From assembly GCA_020052215.1 (NCBI GenBank), contig JAGVPN010000221.1:1-19625 (forward strand): a DNA stretch of 19,625 nucleotides, given 5' to 3'. The notes below the pieces were generated by a model, which was not told the DNA's origin, did not search any database, and saw only the letters and a list, made by a program, of their open reading frames with translations. This DNA is from Syntrophobacterales bacterium (GTDB lineage: Bacteria > Desulfobacterota > Desulfobaccia > Desulfobaccales > 0-14-0-80-60-11). The position numbers and the translations under genes were made by a program. Below, piece by piece: positions 7,441 through 14,879 of this stretch (positions are counted from its first letter, which is position 1; each line of letters starts with the position of its first letter).

Positions 7441-7473
7441 AAATCCCCCCTGCCCCCCTTTTTCAAAGGGGGG
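7441..7473 (-). repeat. Right inverted repeat of the DUF559 cassette
   Basis: AAATCCCCCCTGCCCCCCTT followed by TTTCAAAGGGGGG, the inverse of 7031-7063 with two differences. Confidence 0.85.
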
Positions 7474-7499
7474 TAAAAAACGCCACATCGTATGCACTA

Positions 7500-8423
7500 T
7501 TAGGCTTCTTTTCCTTTGCCGGTAATAGCACAAATAAAATCATACAGCCGGGTTTCGAGGTCTTCCGCCGTTTCCCACACGATATGGTTGTATTGGCGCG
7601 TATCAAAATGAACCTTGTCCAGGTCGTCTTTCCTGACACACCATAGTACGGGCAGCCCCATACCTATCGCGTACCCCGCCTCAAAGTAGACTCCTCGCTT
7701 CTGGTCAGTAACATCGGCTACGACGAAACGGGAATTCTTAATCTCCGAGATAATCTTCGCATCTATTCGGTCGGTGTGCGGTTCTGCATCGACACGATAT
7801 GGCTTATAGCCGGCTTTCTTGATAGCCCGGTATATCGGTCCCTCCCAGGTGGATTTCAAATCCTCCGAGAACGACATTGCCACAAATGCCTGGGTCCGTT
7901 TTTCGATATTCCGTTCGAGCTTTTCGAGATAATCCCAACCATCGGCAGTTATCGCAATGGATAATGGCACGGGACCTATTTCCTGGCTCATTTTCCGAAG
8001 CAGATTTCGGTCTATTAATGATTGTACATAATACCTTAATTCTTCTTCGGCTGAGGCCCATGCAAGAGGGATGTCATACTTAGGGAAGATTTTAACGGTT
8101 TTGCCCGGGTATTCCGTCTTTCGTTCGACATTTTGAAGAAGTTTTATCTGCTTTTCCCGTGGACTGTAATCAGGAATTCTCGCCTGGAGGTCTTTGAACA
8201 TATCCCAATTTATTACCGGAACCTCAGCGCCTCGTTCATTGCGGTTACGAATCCAGGCTGATATCTGTGGTTCAGGCTTGATAGGTGGCGTATGTATAAA
8301 AAGGTCCGTGCATTTAAATTCCTTGCAGCGTGGACAAGTTATCTCAAATATAGTGTCAAGGGCACCAAATCCCGTAAAAACGATTTGATCGTCATTAAGT
8401 TTGCATATGGGACATGTCTCCAT
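7500..8423 (-). CDS. Zinc-ribbon protein with C-terminal TIR/nucleoside deoxyribosyltransferase-like domain
   Basis: 307 aa from ATG 8423, with GAGGAAAA just upstream. The N-terminus has a zinc ribbon (C4-P-I-C7 and C30-P-R-C33). The middle region (about 110-170) looks like a winged helix ending ITADGWDYLEKLE. The C-terminal half (about 178-305) starts AFVAMSF and contains VVADVTDQKRGVYFEAGYA and GLPVLWCV. This is the pattern of nucleoside 2-deoxyribosyltransferase-like/TIR-like domains, in which the Glu of FEAGYA (E248) is the usual catalytic residue for N-glycosidic bond cleavage. Such domains occur as nucleotide-hydrolysing effectors in bacterial immunity, so an anti-phage role is possible but unproven. 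Base composition is clearly more A/T-rich than the flanking AAA+ and E2-like genes, suggesting separate acquisition. Confidence 0.75.
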   Translation of the reverse strand: METCPICKLNDDQIVFTGFGALDTIFEITCPRCKEFKCTDLFIHTPPIKPEPQISAWIRNRNERGAEVPVINWDMFKDLQARIPDYSPREKQIKLLQNVERKTEYPGKTVKIFPKYDIPLAWASAEEELRYYVQSLIDRNLLRKMSQEIGPVPLSIAITADGWDYLEKLERNIEKRTQAFVAMSFSEDLKSTWEGPIYRAIKKAGYKPYRVDAEPHTDRIDAKIISEIKNSRFVVADVTDQKRGVYFEAGYAIGMGLPVLWCVRKDDLDKVHFDTRQYNHIVWETAEDLETRLYDFICAITGKGKEA

Positions 8424-8506
8424 TTTTTCCTCAGTAAAGCCTATTACTTATGTCACATCTTCAGCGCACAGCCTTAAGAATAAATCGCCATAAAAGCAAG
8501 CAATTA

Positions 8507-10261
8507 TCATTCCTCCCCCTCCTCGCCGCCGGCGGCCCAGGTCCAGACCCGGTCCGGCACAAAGCGCCGGGAGGAGCACTGGTTCAGGGCCAGGCGCTCC
8601 ATGTGGCGGAGGACCTCGGGCTGGTGGGGCGGCAGAAAGTCGTCGATCACCTGGTAAAAGTCCTGGGGGTTGACCTGTTCCCGGCCCGCCAGACGCGCCT
8701 GGCGGTAGGCCCGGAAGACCAGTTCCTCGATGTCCCCGCCGGTGATGATCTCCGGGTGCCGCGCCTCCAGGTGGCGGGCGACCTCGGTAAAATCCGCCAA
8801 GTCGCAGGCAATCTGACTGCGCCGGGCCACCACCTCAAAAATGTGACACTTTTCGGTGAAATCCGGCATGAAGAAGGGAATCCGTTCGCTGGAACGGCCG
8901 GAGCGCAGGTCCGCCCGGTCCAGCCGATCCGGGCGGTTGGTGATCCTGATCCACAGGACTTTGCCCTGGATGGCCGGGTCGCCGGTGAACTCAAAGCGCA
9001 TCTGCCGGAGGCGGTTGCTCACCCCGGTGTCGCCGGAGTATTCATCGCGGCCATGCTCGCTCTGATCGGCCTCGTCTTCCACCACCACCAGGGGCGTCAG
9101 ACTCCGGAGGGTGGTGAGGGCTTTGAAAAAATTGCGTTCACTTTCTCCCACCCACTTGGTCCGGGGGTTGAGCAGCTTGACGAAATTGAAGCCGATGTCC
9201 CGGGCCAGGGCTTCCGCCAGGGCGGTCTTGCCCACCCCCGGGGGTCCCATCATGGTGATGCCCCGGGGCACCAGTTTGTGGTCGCCGGCATGAATGGCCT
9301 GGACAATCTGAGAGAAATACCCCTTGATGGGTTCCAACCCGCCGATTTCCTCCAGGCCGAAGCGGGGTTCGATGACTTCGATGAGCCCCACCAGTTCCTG
9401 GCGCAGCAAATCTTTCTTCTGCTTGCGCACCATCTCCATGGTAAGGGGGACGCGCCGGGACCGGCGCAGGAGGGAGCGCACCACCTGGAGACTTAAGCCC
9501 GCGGCCAGATTGGCCAACCCCTGGGAAGTCAGTTCCAGACGGCAAGTCTCCGAGGCCAGGAGATGTTCGATAAAATGGAGGCGGGCGGCCGAATCCGGTG
9601 GCGGCACCTCGATGATCTGGGCCCCGTGGCGGCTCAAGAGCAGGTTCGGGTTCAACTCCGCCAGGTTGCCGGTGGTCAGGATAACCACGTGGCCCTGCTC
9701 CACCAGCTCCCGCTGCCGGGCCCAGCGCAGCAGGGTGACCAGGGCAGCCCGGTCCGGCTCTCCCATGGACCCCAGGTCCACCGCCGGCGCGATGGTTTCG
9801 GCGTATTCCAGGACCAGGGCCAGGGGTTGGGACAGACCGGCCTGCCGGCAAGGTCGGGTCATTACCCGCTCCGCCAGTTGCAGGACTTCCCGGGGGCTTT
9901 GGGGCAGAGGTTGAGCCTGGGGCTGGCCCAGGGCCCGCAAGGCCCGAGCCCGGACCCGGGAGACATCCTCTTCGTCTTCTTCCCCCGGTGCCAGCCCCTG
10001 GGTCGGCGGCTCCAGGGCTTGCCGGAAGGCGTTTTCGCCGACGTCGTCCCCAAACTCCAGCCCCAGGCCGAGATTGTAGAAGACTACATGCCGCTCCTGG
10101 GCCAGCCAATGGCCCAGAAAATGACGGAATGGCAGATAATCGCCGTTCACCCGGGTATAATCGAAGACCTGCCCATGGAGGATAAAGAGGGCTGATTCGC
10201 CCTCGTGGAGGTGGTCCGCCAATTCCTGTCCCCATTCCGGAAGTTCCTGCCAGGGTCCCAT
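8507..10261 (-). CDS. AAA+ ATPase with degenerate N-terminal ATPase-like module
   Basis: 584 aa from ATG 10261, preceded by GGAGAGGATCATCT. The frame is open to an ATG at 10288, but that codon has no ribosome site. The N-terminal half starts with a segment ALFILHGQVFDY and has LALVLEYAE and VVILTTGN, resembling Walker B and sensor 1 of an AAA module without a Walker A; it is probably inactive. The C-terminal module is complete: Walker A GPPGVGKT (339-346), Walker B VVVEDEAD (392-399), sensor 1 N442 in ITNRPDRLD, and arginines R453/R456 in LRSGRSSERIPF. It should be an ATP-driven remodeller of protein complexes; the substrate is unknown. It lies in the same orientation as the E2-like gene, from which it is now separated by the TIR-like and DUF559 genes. 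AAA+ proteins accompany several prokaryotic ubiquitin-like systems, so a joint role is plausible. Confidence 0.85.
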   Translation of the reverse strand: MGPWQELPEWGQELADHLHEGESALFILHGQVFDYTRVNGDYLPFRHFLGHWLAQERHVVFYNLGLGLEFGDDVGENAFRQALEPPTQGLAPGEEDEEDVSRVRARALRALGQPQAQPLPQSPREVLQLAERVMTRPCRQAGLSQPLALVLEYAETIAPAVDLGSMGEPDRAALVTLLRWARQRELVEQGHVVILTTGNLAELNPNLLLSRHGAQIIEVPPPDSAARLHFIEHLLASETCRLELTSQGLANLAAGLSLQVVRSLLRRSRRVPLTMEMVRKQKKDLLRQELVGLIEVIEPRFGLEEIGGLEPIKGYFSQIVQAIHAGDHKLVPRGITMMGPPGVGKTALAEALARDIGFNFVKLLNPRTKWVGESERNFFKALTTLRSLTPLVVVEDEADQSEHGRDEYSGDTGVSNRLRQMRFEFTGDPAIQGKVLWIRITNRPDRLDRADLRSGRSSERIPFFMPDFTEKCHIFEVVARRSQIACDLADFTEVARHLEARHPEIITGGDIEELVFRAYRQARLAGREQVNPQDFYQVIDDFLPPHQPEVLRHMERLALNQCSSRRFVPDRVWTWAAGGEEGEE

Positions 10262-10424
10262 AGATGATCCTCTCCGGTTAAAGGGCATGGGGAAGGGGAT
10301 AGGCGCGGGAGCGGAGAAATTCCCCCGGGCTGCTTCCCCTCACCTTATTTCGGTTCGTGGTTCCGCCGTAAGGGGTTAATGGGCGCCAGCCGGATGGTTG
10401 GCGGGGTATCAGCCCGTGCGCCCC

Positions 10425-10931
10425 TTACAGCAAGGGTTCGATCATTTTCTGGAAAACTTCTTTTTTCCGGGTCCCCTCGATCCTCTGGGCGACGTTGCCT
10501 GACTTGTCGATAATTACCGTGGTGGGCACCACCGCGATGCTCCCATAGGCGTCACTCACCTTGTCGTTGCCGATGAGCACCGGGTATTCCAGGCCCAGTT
10601 GCTTCACCAGGAAGCGGATTTGGGTGGGGTCGGAACTGAGGGCGATACCCAGGGTCTGAAAGCCTTTCCCCTTGAGTTCGTTATTGATTTTGTTCAGGTC
10701 CGGCATTTCATCCCGGCACGGACCACAGAAGAAGGTAAAAAAGTTGATCATGACCACCTTACCCTTGAACTGGCTAAGGGAGTATTCTTTGCCTTGCAGC
10801 ACATCTTTCAGGGAAAAGTCCGGGGCGGCCTTGCCGGCCCCCCAGCCAGGTGAGGCCAAGGCCAGGATGCAGACGGCCAGCATCAGCATCCGAGCTAGGT
10901 TCCAGGAAAGCCGAGATGACTTTGAGGTCAT
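10425..10931 (-). CDS. TlpA/ResA-like periplasmic thiol-disulfide oxidoreductase
   Basis: 168 aa from ATG 10931 with AAGGAG eight bases upstream. Residues 1 to about 32 form a signal peptide (basic start, hydrophobic MLMLAVCILALA, then SPGWGAG), so it is exported or anchored in the periplasm. The thioredoxin-fold domain follows, beginning APDFSLKDV. The active site is FFCGPCR with C69 and C72, and the cis-proline is P136 in VVPTT. Members of this AhpC/TSA-redoxin family reduce disulfides, for instance in cytochrome c maturation. The substrate here is unknown. The gene diverges from the NYN gene and lies 163 bases before the AAA+ gene on the same strand. Confidence 0.9.
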   Translation of the reverse strand: MTSKSSRLSWNLARMLMLAVCILALASPGWGAGKAAPDFSLKDVLQGKEYSLSQFKGKVVMINFFTFFCGPCRDEMPDLNKINNELKGKGFQTLGIALSSDPTQIRFLVKQLGLEYPVLIGNDKVSDAYGSIAVVPTTVIIDKSGNVAQRIEGTRKKEVFQKMIEPLL

Positions 10932-10976
10932 TAAAACGCTCCTTGCTTCGAGGATATACCTCTCAATATCGGCATA

Positions 10977-11005
10977 AATATAACAAAAAGGCCTTTAGCC
11001 TGCAA
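10977..11005 (-). promoter_or_regulatory. Sigma70-like promoter for the TlpA-like gene
   Basis: On the minus strand TTGCAG (11005-11000), a 17-base spacer, and TATATT (10982-10977). It would start a transcript about 40 bases before the ATG. Confidence 0.45.
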
Positions 11006-11045
11006 TTTATTTACCGGCGGAATAGTGTCCTAAATCTAATAGACC

Positions 11046-11073
11046 TTGACAAAAATCACATGGGTGCTAAATT
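11046..11073 (+). promoter_or_regulatory. Sigma70-like promoter for the NYN gene
   Basis: TTGACA at 11046-11051, a 16-base spacer, TAAATT at 11068-11073. It lies some 33 bases before the NYN start codon. Confidence 0.45.
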
Positions 11074-11106
11074 TTTGACAGTGAATTAAATTTTAGGAGA
11101 TTTGCT

Positions 11107-11889
11107 ATGGATGAAGAGGTAGCAGTATTCATTGATTTGGAAAACCTTAGATATGGGCTATTAAATTATCACGGCATTGAGCCAGATTTACAGAGCTTGG
11201 TAGAAAAGGCCAGGAAGTATGGGCGGCCTTCAATCATGAGGGCCTACGCTGATTTTTCAGAGCATCCAAGCGAATTGAACCGTGCATTGCAGGTTGCTGG
11301 CATAGAAGCTATAAATATTCCAGTAAAGAGAACTATATATGACCGTGGTGGTAAGTCGGTTGAAAGGGTGAAAAATGCAGCGGATATGGTGTTGGCCCTT
11401 GACGCAGTATTAGAGGCAATCGAAGCATACACAGCAAGGCGAAATAAGGTTTTTTTGATTGTATCAGGAGATCGCGATTATGTGAAACTGGTGACGATAT
11501 TGCGTAACCGATACGATCAGCGGGTAGTGATTGTCGGGGTTCCTGGCCAGGTTGCGGCGGATTTAGTAGCTGCTGCTGGCGGAGAAAAGGACCTGATTGA
11601 AATAAAGCAGGTGCCCAAAGCAGACAAGCATGAAGTTAAGGAATCAATCGTCAAGATGGTCAAAAAGGGTCCGGCACCACTCATATATTGGAGTGTGAGG
11701 GTGATAGACCAGTGGGCGCAAGACAGTCGGCACAATATACCCGGGACAGCAAAAGACCGGCGGGACGCAATTAATGAACTTTTAAGCGAGCAGGTTCTTA
11801 TTCGAAAAGAAAGGACAGATAATAAAGGGAGGCAGGTGACCGAAGCCATCTTGGATGAGGCTAAAGCCCAAGAACTTAAATACCTGTAA
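11107..11889 (+). CDS. NYN-domain (PIN-like, LabA/DUF88 type) putative RNase
   Basis: 260 aa from ATG 11107 with TTAGGAGAT upstream. The N-terminal NYN domain (about 1-160) shows the acidic residues expected of the PIN-like fold: D10 and N13 in FIDLENL, D93 in NAADMVLALDA, and D122/D124 in VSGDRDYVKLV. These coordinate metal for RNA cleavage in the family. The C-terminal 90 residues, with KMVKKGPAPLIYW and RRDAINELLSEQVLIRK, look like a winged helix of the kind (OST-HTH/LOTUS-like) that often follows NYN domains and may bind nucleic acid. The gene stands alone with its own promoter, and its base composition is less G/C-rich than that of the U32 gene downstream, hinting at transfer. The RNA target is unknown. 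Confidence 0.85.
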   Translation: MDEEVAVFIDLENLRYGLLNYHGIEPDLQSLVEKARKYGRPSIMRAYADFSEHPSELNRALQVAGIEAINIPVKRTIYDRGGKSVERVKNAADMVLALDAVLEAIEAYTARRNKVFLIVSGDRDYVKLVTILRNRYDQRVVIVGVPGQVAADLVAAAGGEKDLIEIKQVPKADKHEVKESIVKMVKKGPAPLIYWSVRVIDQWAQDSRHNIPGTAKDRRDAINELLSEQVLIRKERTDNKGRQVTEAILDEAKAQELKYL

Positions 11890-11958
11890 GTTTTTGATCG
11901 TCTGGTGGCGATGGCGGCGAAAATGGCAGCAAAAAAGATTTCTCCCCTAAAAAATCCC

Positions 11959-11987
11959 TTGACAAAGACTTACTGGAGCCTTATATA
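11959..11987 (+). promoter_or_regulatory. Near-consensus sigma70 promoter before a putative small RNA
   Basis: TTGACA at 11959-11964, a 17-base spacer, TATATA at 11982-11987. There is no start codon or frame of note downstream before the terminator at 12035-12065. Confidence 0.6.
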
Positions 11988-11993
11988 GATACA

Positions 11994-12065
11994 CAAGATT
12001 ATTTGCTGAAAACTAAATATTTCTGATTTTGCCTAGCTCCTGGCTTGCCAGGGGCTTTTTTTTTT
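11994..12065 (+). ncRNA. Putative small RNA of about 72 nt
   Basis: The interval runs from the expected start point of a near-consensus promoter to the end of a strong intrinsic terminator. The body is A/T-rich (ACAAGATTATTTGCTGAAAA...) and holds no ATG, so it is unlikely to code. The unpaired A/U-rich 5' part followed by a terminator hairpin with a long U-tract is the common form of Hfq-type small RNAs. It could instead be only the end of the NYN transcript, but then the internal promoter is unexplained. Confidence 0.45.
12035..12065 (+). terminator. Rho-independent terminator
   Basis: AGCTCCTGG (12035-12043), loop CTTG, CCAGGGGCT (12048-12056), giving nine pairs with one G-T wobble, then ten T in a row (12056-12065). 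The T-tract direction shows that it ends plus-strand transcription. Confidence 0.85.
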
Positions 12066-12102
12066 GCAATCGCCTGTAAAAATCTAAAACCAAGTTAGGA
12101 CG

Positions 12103-13695
12103 CTACCACCGGCGGGGGCGGGCCAAAGGGCGGGGGACCAGCCAGGGGGGGAGTTGGCCCCGGGGCCGGGGGCTGTGGGGCAGGGCCACCACCAGGGGGA
12201 GGATGGACTGCTGTTTGAACCAGTTCTCCAGCTCGTGGAGATTCTGGGGAGCTTTGAGGCAAAGGAGGGCCTTGCCGTCTTCCATTATCCAGCGCAGGTT
12301 TTCCGGCGGGGTCAGGGCCGCGGCATCGAAGGGGCAGACGGCCAGGGCGGCGCAGCGATAGAGGTAGCTCCAGAAACTGCCGAACGGGGTGGCCGCCAGG
12401 ATCTCCTGCCAGTGGTCGGACCGATGTCCCGGGGGCAGGCAGACCCGATTCACGTTGAACTCCCGGCTGGTGGCCATGGACCAGGAGTTGCGCACCCCCA
12501 GGGTTTGATCGCCAAAGATCTGGTTCCCGGCAGCCCCAACCAGGGCCACCGCGCCCCAATCTCCGGCCACAAAGCGATAATAGCCTCCCTGTCTGAGGGT
12601 TTCCAGGGCTTTCTGGTAGAACCCCAGGGCCGATTCCGGGATGGCGGGGGGCAGCCGCCAGAGGAGCCGCCGGGGGTCCCAGTGGCGATGCTCTTGAAGA
12701 AAGGCGGCATAGTTATCCGAAGTCAGCGCCAGCAGCAGGGGCTCCCGCCACTCCCGGGCCAGCGCCCCGGCCTCGACGTAATCCCGGGCCTCCAGCCAGA
12801 CGCGGCCCCGCCCCAGCAACCCGGGCTGGGAGGAACTCGAAGTGCTGCGCTGCGAGGGCGGCAGCGGGTACACCGGGGGGCCGGGAGGGGTTTCCGGGGG
12901 CGGGGGGGACATCCGGATGGTCTCCCCAAAGGCCTCCACCACCTGCCGGGCGGCGGCCAGGACCCGGGGCCGCTCCATGGGGGAGGCCGTAGCCACGGAT
13001 TGATAGAGGCCGATTACCCGGGCCAGGGAGGCGGGCGCCAAGAGATCCCCCCTGAGTTGGACCGCCTCTATCCCCAACTGACACAGCCCGGAAAGGGTCT
13101 CCAGGGTGGCCATCAGGGTCCCGGCGTTTTCCGGCCGGGCCAGGCAGCAGGCCTCGCAGCCCACCCCCAGGTACTCTTCCATGAGGCACAGGCCGGCATA
13201 ACCCGGGCAAAAGGTGCCCAGGGTAACGGCCAGGGGCATGGCGGTTTGACGCCGCATCAAGGCCAGGTCCTTCAGGCTGATGGGTCCCGCCACCACCACC
13301 CGGGAAAATCCCAGGGTGGCCGCCAGTTGCACTCCCGGGGAGTTGTGGGCCCCGAAGTTGCCGGCGGCCTGGAGCGGGAGGTTGGGATAACGCCGGCGCG
13401 TCTCCCGGACCAGGCCCAGGTCTCGAAGCTGCAAGGCGTCGGGATCGAGACGGGCCACGGCGTCGAGCCTATCCGGCGCTTCGGCAAGCTCCCGCTCCCG
13501 CACCAGCCAATCCCAGGTGAGATAGAACTTGACTCCCTGCTGCCGGGCCGCGTCCCGCCAGGCCGCGAGTTCGGAGAACACCTGGAAATCCGGGTTCCGG
13601 GGCAAATGGGCCGCCACCCCTCCCACGCCCTGGTCCAGGGCGGTGGCCAGAGATTCCCGGTTGTGGACGGACACCACTATTTCCATTGTTTTCAT
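12103..13695 (-). CDS. Peptidase U32-family-like protein
   Basis: 530 aa. The N-terminal half is a TIM-barrel-like U32 module: LPLQAAGNFGAHNSPGVQLA, then GFSRVVVAGPISLKDLALM (the position of the U32 signature), then TLGTFCPGYAGLC and GVGCEACCLARPENAG. C163, C170, C180, C183 and C184 form a cluster that in U32 relatives (UbiU/UbiV, RlhA, TrhP) holds or lies near an Fe-S site. A Pro-rich linker (near 273-290) leads to a second half that again has GDWGAVALVGAAG. True protease activity is doubtful for the family; most characterised members take part in RNA or quinone hydroxylation. ATG 13695 has AAGGAG about 18 bases away, so the start is uncertain; ATG 13686 is an alternative. It is divergent from the flavodoxin-family gene. 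Confidence 0.75.
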   Translation of the reverse strand: MKTMEIVVSVHNRESLATALDQGVGGVAAHLPRNPDFQVFSELAAWRDAARQQGVKFYLTWDWLVRERELAEAPDRLDAVARLDPDALQLRDLGLVRETRRRYPNLPLQAAGNFGAHNSPGVQLAATLGFSRVVVAGPISLKDLALMRRQTAMPLAVTLGTFCPGYAGLCLMEEYLGVGCEACCLARPENAGTLMATLETLSGLCQLGIEAVQLRGDLLAPASLARVIGLYQSVATASPMERPRVLAAARQVVEAFGETIRMSPPPPETPPGPPVYPLPPSQRSTSSSSQPGLLGRGRVWLEARDYVEAGALAREWREPLLLALTSDNYAAFLQEHRHWDPRRLLWRLPPAIPESALGFYQKALETLRQGGYYRFVAGDWGAVALVGAAGNQIFGDQTLGVRNSWSMATSREFNVNRVCLPPGHRSDHWQEILAATPFGSFWSYLYRCAALAVCPFDAAALTPPENLRWIMEDGKALLCLKAPQNLHELENWFKQQSILPLVVALPHSPRPRGQLPPWLVPRPLARPRRW

Positions 13696-13772
13696 AAACT
13701 AAAAACCCCGTCTCTCCTTGACATCTCCCCGCGGTTATCCATATTGTTACTAATCACCTCAAGGAGATGGCT

Positions 13773-14378
13773 ATGAAAATTTTGGGCATCTTTGGCAGTC
13801 CCCGGCGGCAGGGGAACTCGGACACCCTCATGAAGGCCTTCCTCCAGGGGGCGGCGGCGGCCGGGGCGCTGGTGGAAGAAATCTTCCTGCGCGAGATGAA
13901 AATTTCCCCCTGTCTGGAAATATATCATTGTTTCAAGGATGGCACCTGTCCTATTAAGGATGAAATGCGGGGGCTGTATGACAAGCTGGTGGAGGCCGAC
14001 GTGGTGGCCCTGGGGTCGCCGGTGTTCTTTTACAGTTTGTCGGCCCAGGCCAAGACCATGATCGACCGGACCCAGGCCCTGTGGGCCCGGCGCTACGTGC
14101 TCAAGGATGATTTCCCCGGCGGCAACCGCCAGGGAGTGCTGTTGTGCACCGGCGCCACCAAGGGGCGGCTGCTGTTCGTGGGTTCCCGCCTGGTGGCCAA
14201 GTATTTCTTCGACGCCATCAATGTCAGGTATGCCGCCGAGCTCCTGGTGCGGGGGGTGGATGAAAAAGGGGCCATCAATGACCGGCCGGAGGTCCTGGAG
14301 CAGGCCCGGGACCTGGGCCGCCGCCTGGCCCAGGGTGAGGTGATGGGTCCCATTAAGATGGACCCCCTGGCGGTTTAG
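13773..14378 (+). CDS. Flavodoxin-fold NAD(P)H-dependent FMN reductase/iron-sulfur flavoprotein-like
   Basis: 201 aa from ATG 13773, six bases after AAGGAG; an ATG two codons earlier is too close to this ribosome site. The N-terminus MKILGIFGSPRRQGNSDTLM carries the FMN phosphate loop (8-16), and GSPVFFYSLSAQAKTMIDR (81-99) is the second flavin contact. C47, C53 and C59 sit where iron-sulfur flavoproteins have their compact cysteine motif, but one cysteine of the usual C-x2-C-x2-C set is missing (CLEIYHC), so an Fe-S cluster is unlikely or altered. Members transfer electrons from NAD(P)H or ferredoxin in anaerobes. It heads a plus-strand group with the thioesterase and RlmH. Confidence 0.88.
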   Translation: MKILGIFGSPRRQGNSDTLMKAFLQGAAAAGALVEEIFLREMKISPCLEIYHCFKDGTCPIKDEMRGLYDKLVEADVVALGSPVFFYSLSAQAKTMIDRTQALWARRYVLKDDFPGGNRQGVLLCTGATKGRLLFVGSRLVAKYFFDAINVRYAAELLVRGVDEKGAINDRPEVLEQARDLGRRLAQGEVMGPIKMDPLAV

Positions 14379-14441
14379 CCCGAAACAGGGGACGGCCGGG
14401 AATCCTGCGGCCCTGGCCCCACATTCTCATCTTGGTATGTC

Positions 14442-14858
14442 ATGACTATTCCCATCGCCGATAATTACTGCTTTGTCTGCGGTCAGAACAATCCCCGGGG
14501 GTTGAAGATCTCGGTTCGCTACCAGGAAGCCGAGATGGCGGCCGAAACCGAGCTGGCGCTGCCCCGGGAGTTCCAGGGCTGGGCCGGCGTCATCCACGGC
14601 GGCATCCTGGCCACCCTGCTGGATGAGATGATGGCCCACGCGGTGTGGCATTTTGCCGGCCCCGGCCTCACCCTGGGCCTGGAGGTGCGCTTTCATGCGC
14701 CCCTCAAACCGGATGAACCAATCCTGGTGCGGGGGGTGCTCCACACCAAAAACGGCAGCCGCCGCCTGGCCGAAGGCGAGATCATCCGCCTGGCCGACGG
14801 CGCCCGCATCGCCTCCGGCAAGAGCCGCTTTCTCCTGCTCAATGAAAAAGAGCCTTAA
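14442..14858 (+). CDS. PaaI-type hotdog-fold thioesterase
   Basis: 138 aa. It starts MTIPIADNYCFVCGQNNPRGL, the C-x-x-CGxxNPxGL opening of this subgroup of 4HBT proteins. The signature HGG (52-54) with IHGGILATLLDEMMAHA includes D61, the likely catalytic acid. The length matches the family. It probably hydrolyses an acyl-CoA thioester in the cytoplasm; the acyl group cannot be told. The ribosome site is weak (TTGGTATGTC before ATG). It follows the flavodoxin-family gene by 63 bases and precedes rlmH by 21. Confidence 0.88.
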   Translation: MTIPIADNYCFVCGQNNPRGLKISVRYQEAEMAAETELALPREFQGWAGVIHGGILATLLDEMMAHAVWHFAGPGLTLGLEVRFHAPLKPDEPILVRGVLHTKNGSRRLAEGEIIRLADGARIASGKSRFLLLNEKEP

Positions 14859-14879
14859 ATTCTGCCCCCGGGGCGCTTA

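Larger units (their letters stand above)
7031..7473. mobile_element. DUF559 cassette bounded by 33-bp inverted repeats
   Basis: A 443-bp unit made of a DUF559 nuclease gene and, at its ends, inverted repeats that match at 31 of 33 positions (7031-7063 and 7441-7473). Each arm is itself a hairpin (CCCCCTTTGAAAAAGGGGG) plus a TAGGGGGGATTT tail. The gene's stop codon overlaps the left arm, and the unit sits just before the E2-like gene. No target-site duplication is evident. That it is mobile is inferred from its symmetry and position. Confidence 0.55.

Noticed and set aside
8450..9496. 348-aa plus-strand frame opposite the AAA+ gene
   Set aside because: No ribosome site and low-complexity composition; antisense shadow.
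9138..10235. 365-aa minus-strand frame within the AAA+ gene
   Set aside because: Composition is nearly all Gly/Pro/Arg/Ala and it overlaps the AAA+ frame that carries Walker A and B motifs.
10368..10428. Inverted repeat GTAAGGGG...CCCCTTAC after the TlpA-like gene as a terminator
   Set aside because: Only 8-bp arms 45 bases apart and no T-tract on either strand.
12154..13776. 540-aa open frame on the plus strand opposite the U32-like gene
   Set aside because: Gly/Pro/Gln-rich translation with no domain; it is the shadow of a G/C-rich gene whose minus-strand product has clear U32 motifs.
14398..14405. GGGAATCC as a further copy of the regulator motif
   Set aside because: It lacks the TTA flank, and the same 8-mer is also within coding sequence near 8877, so the short core is not specific.
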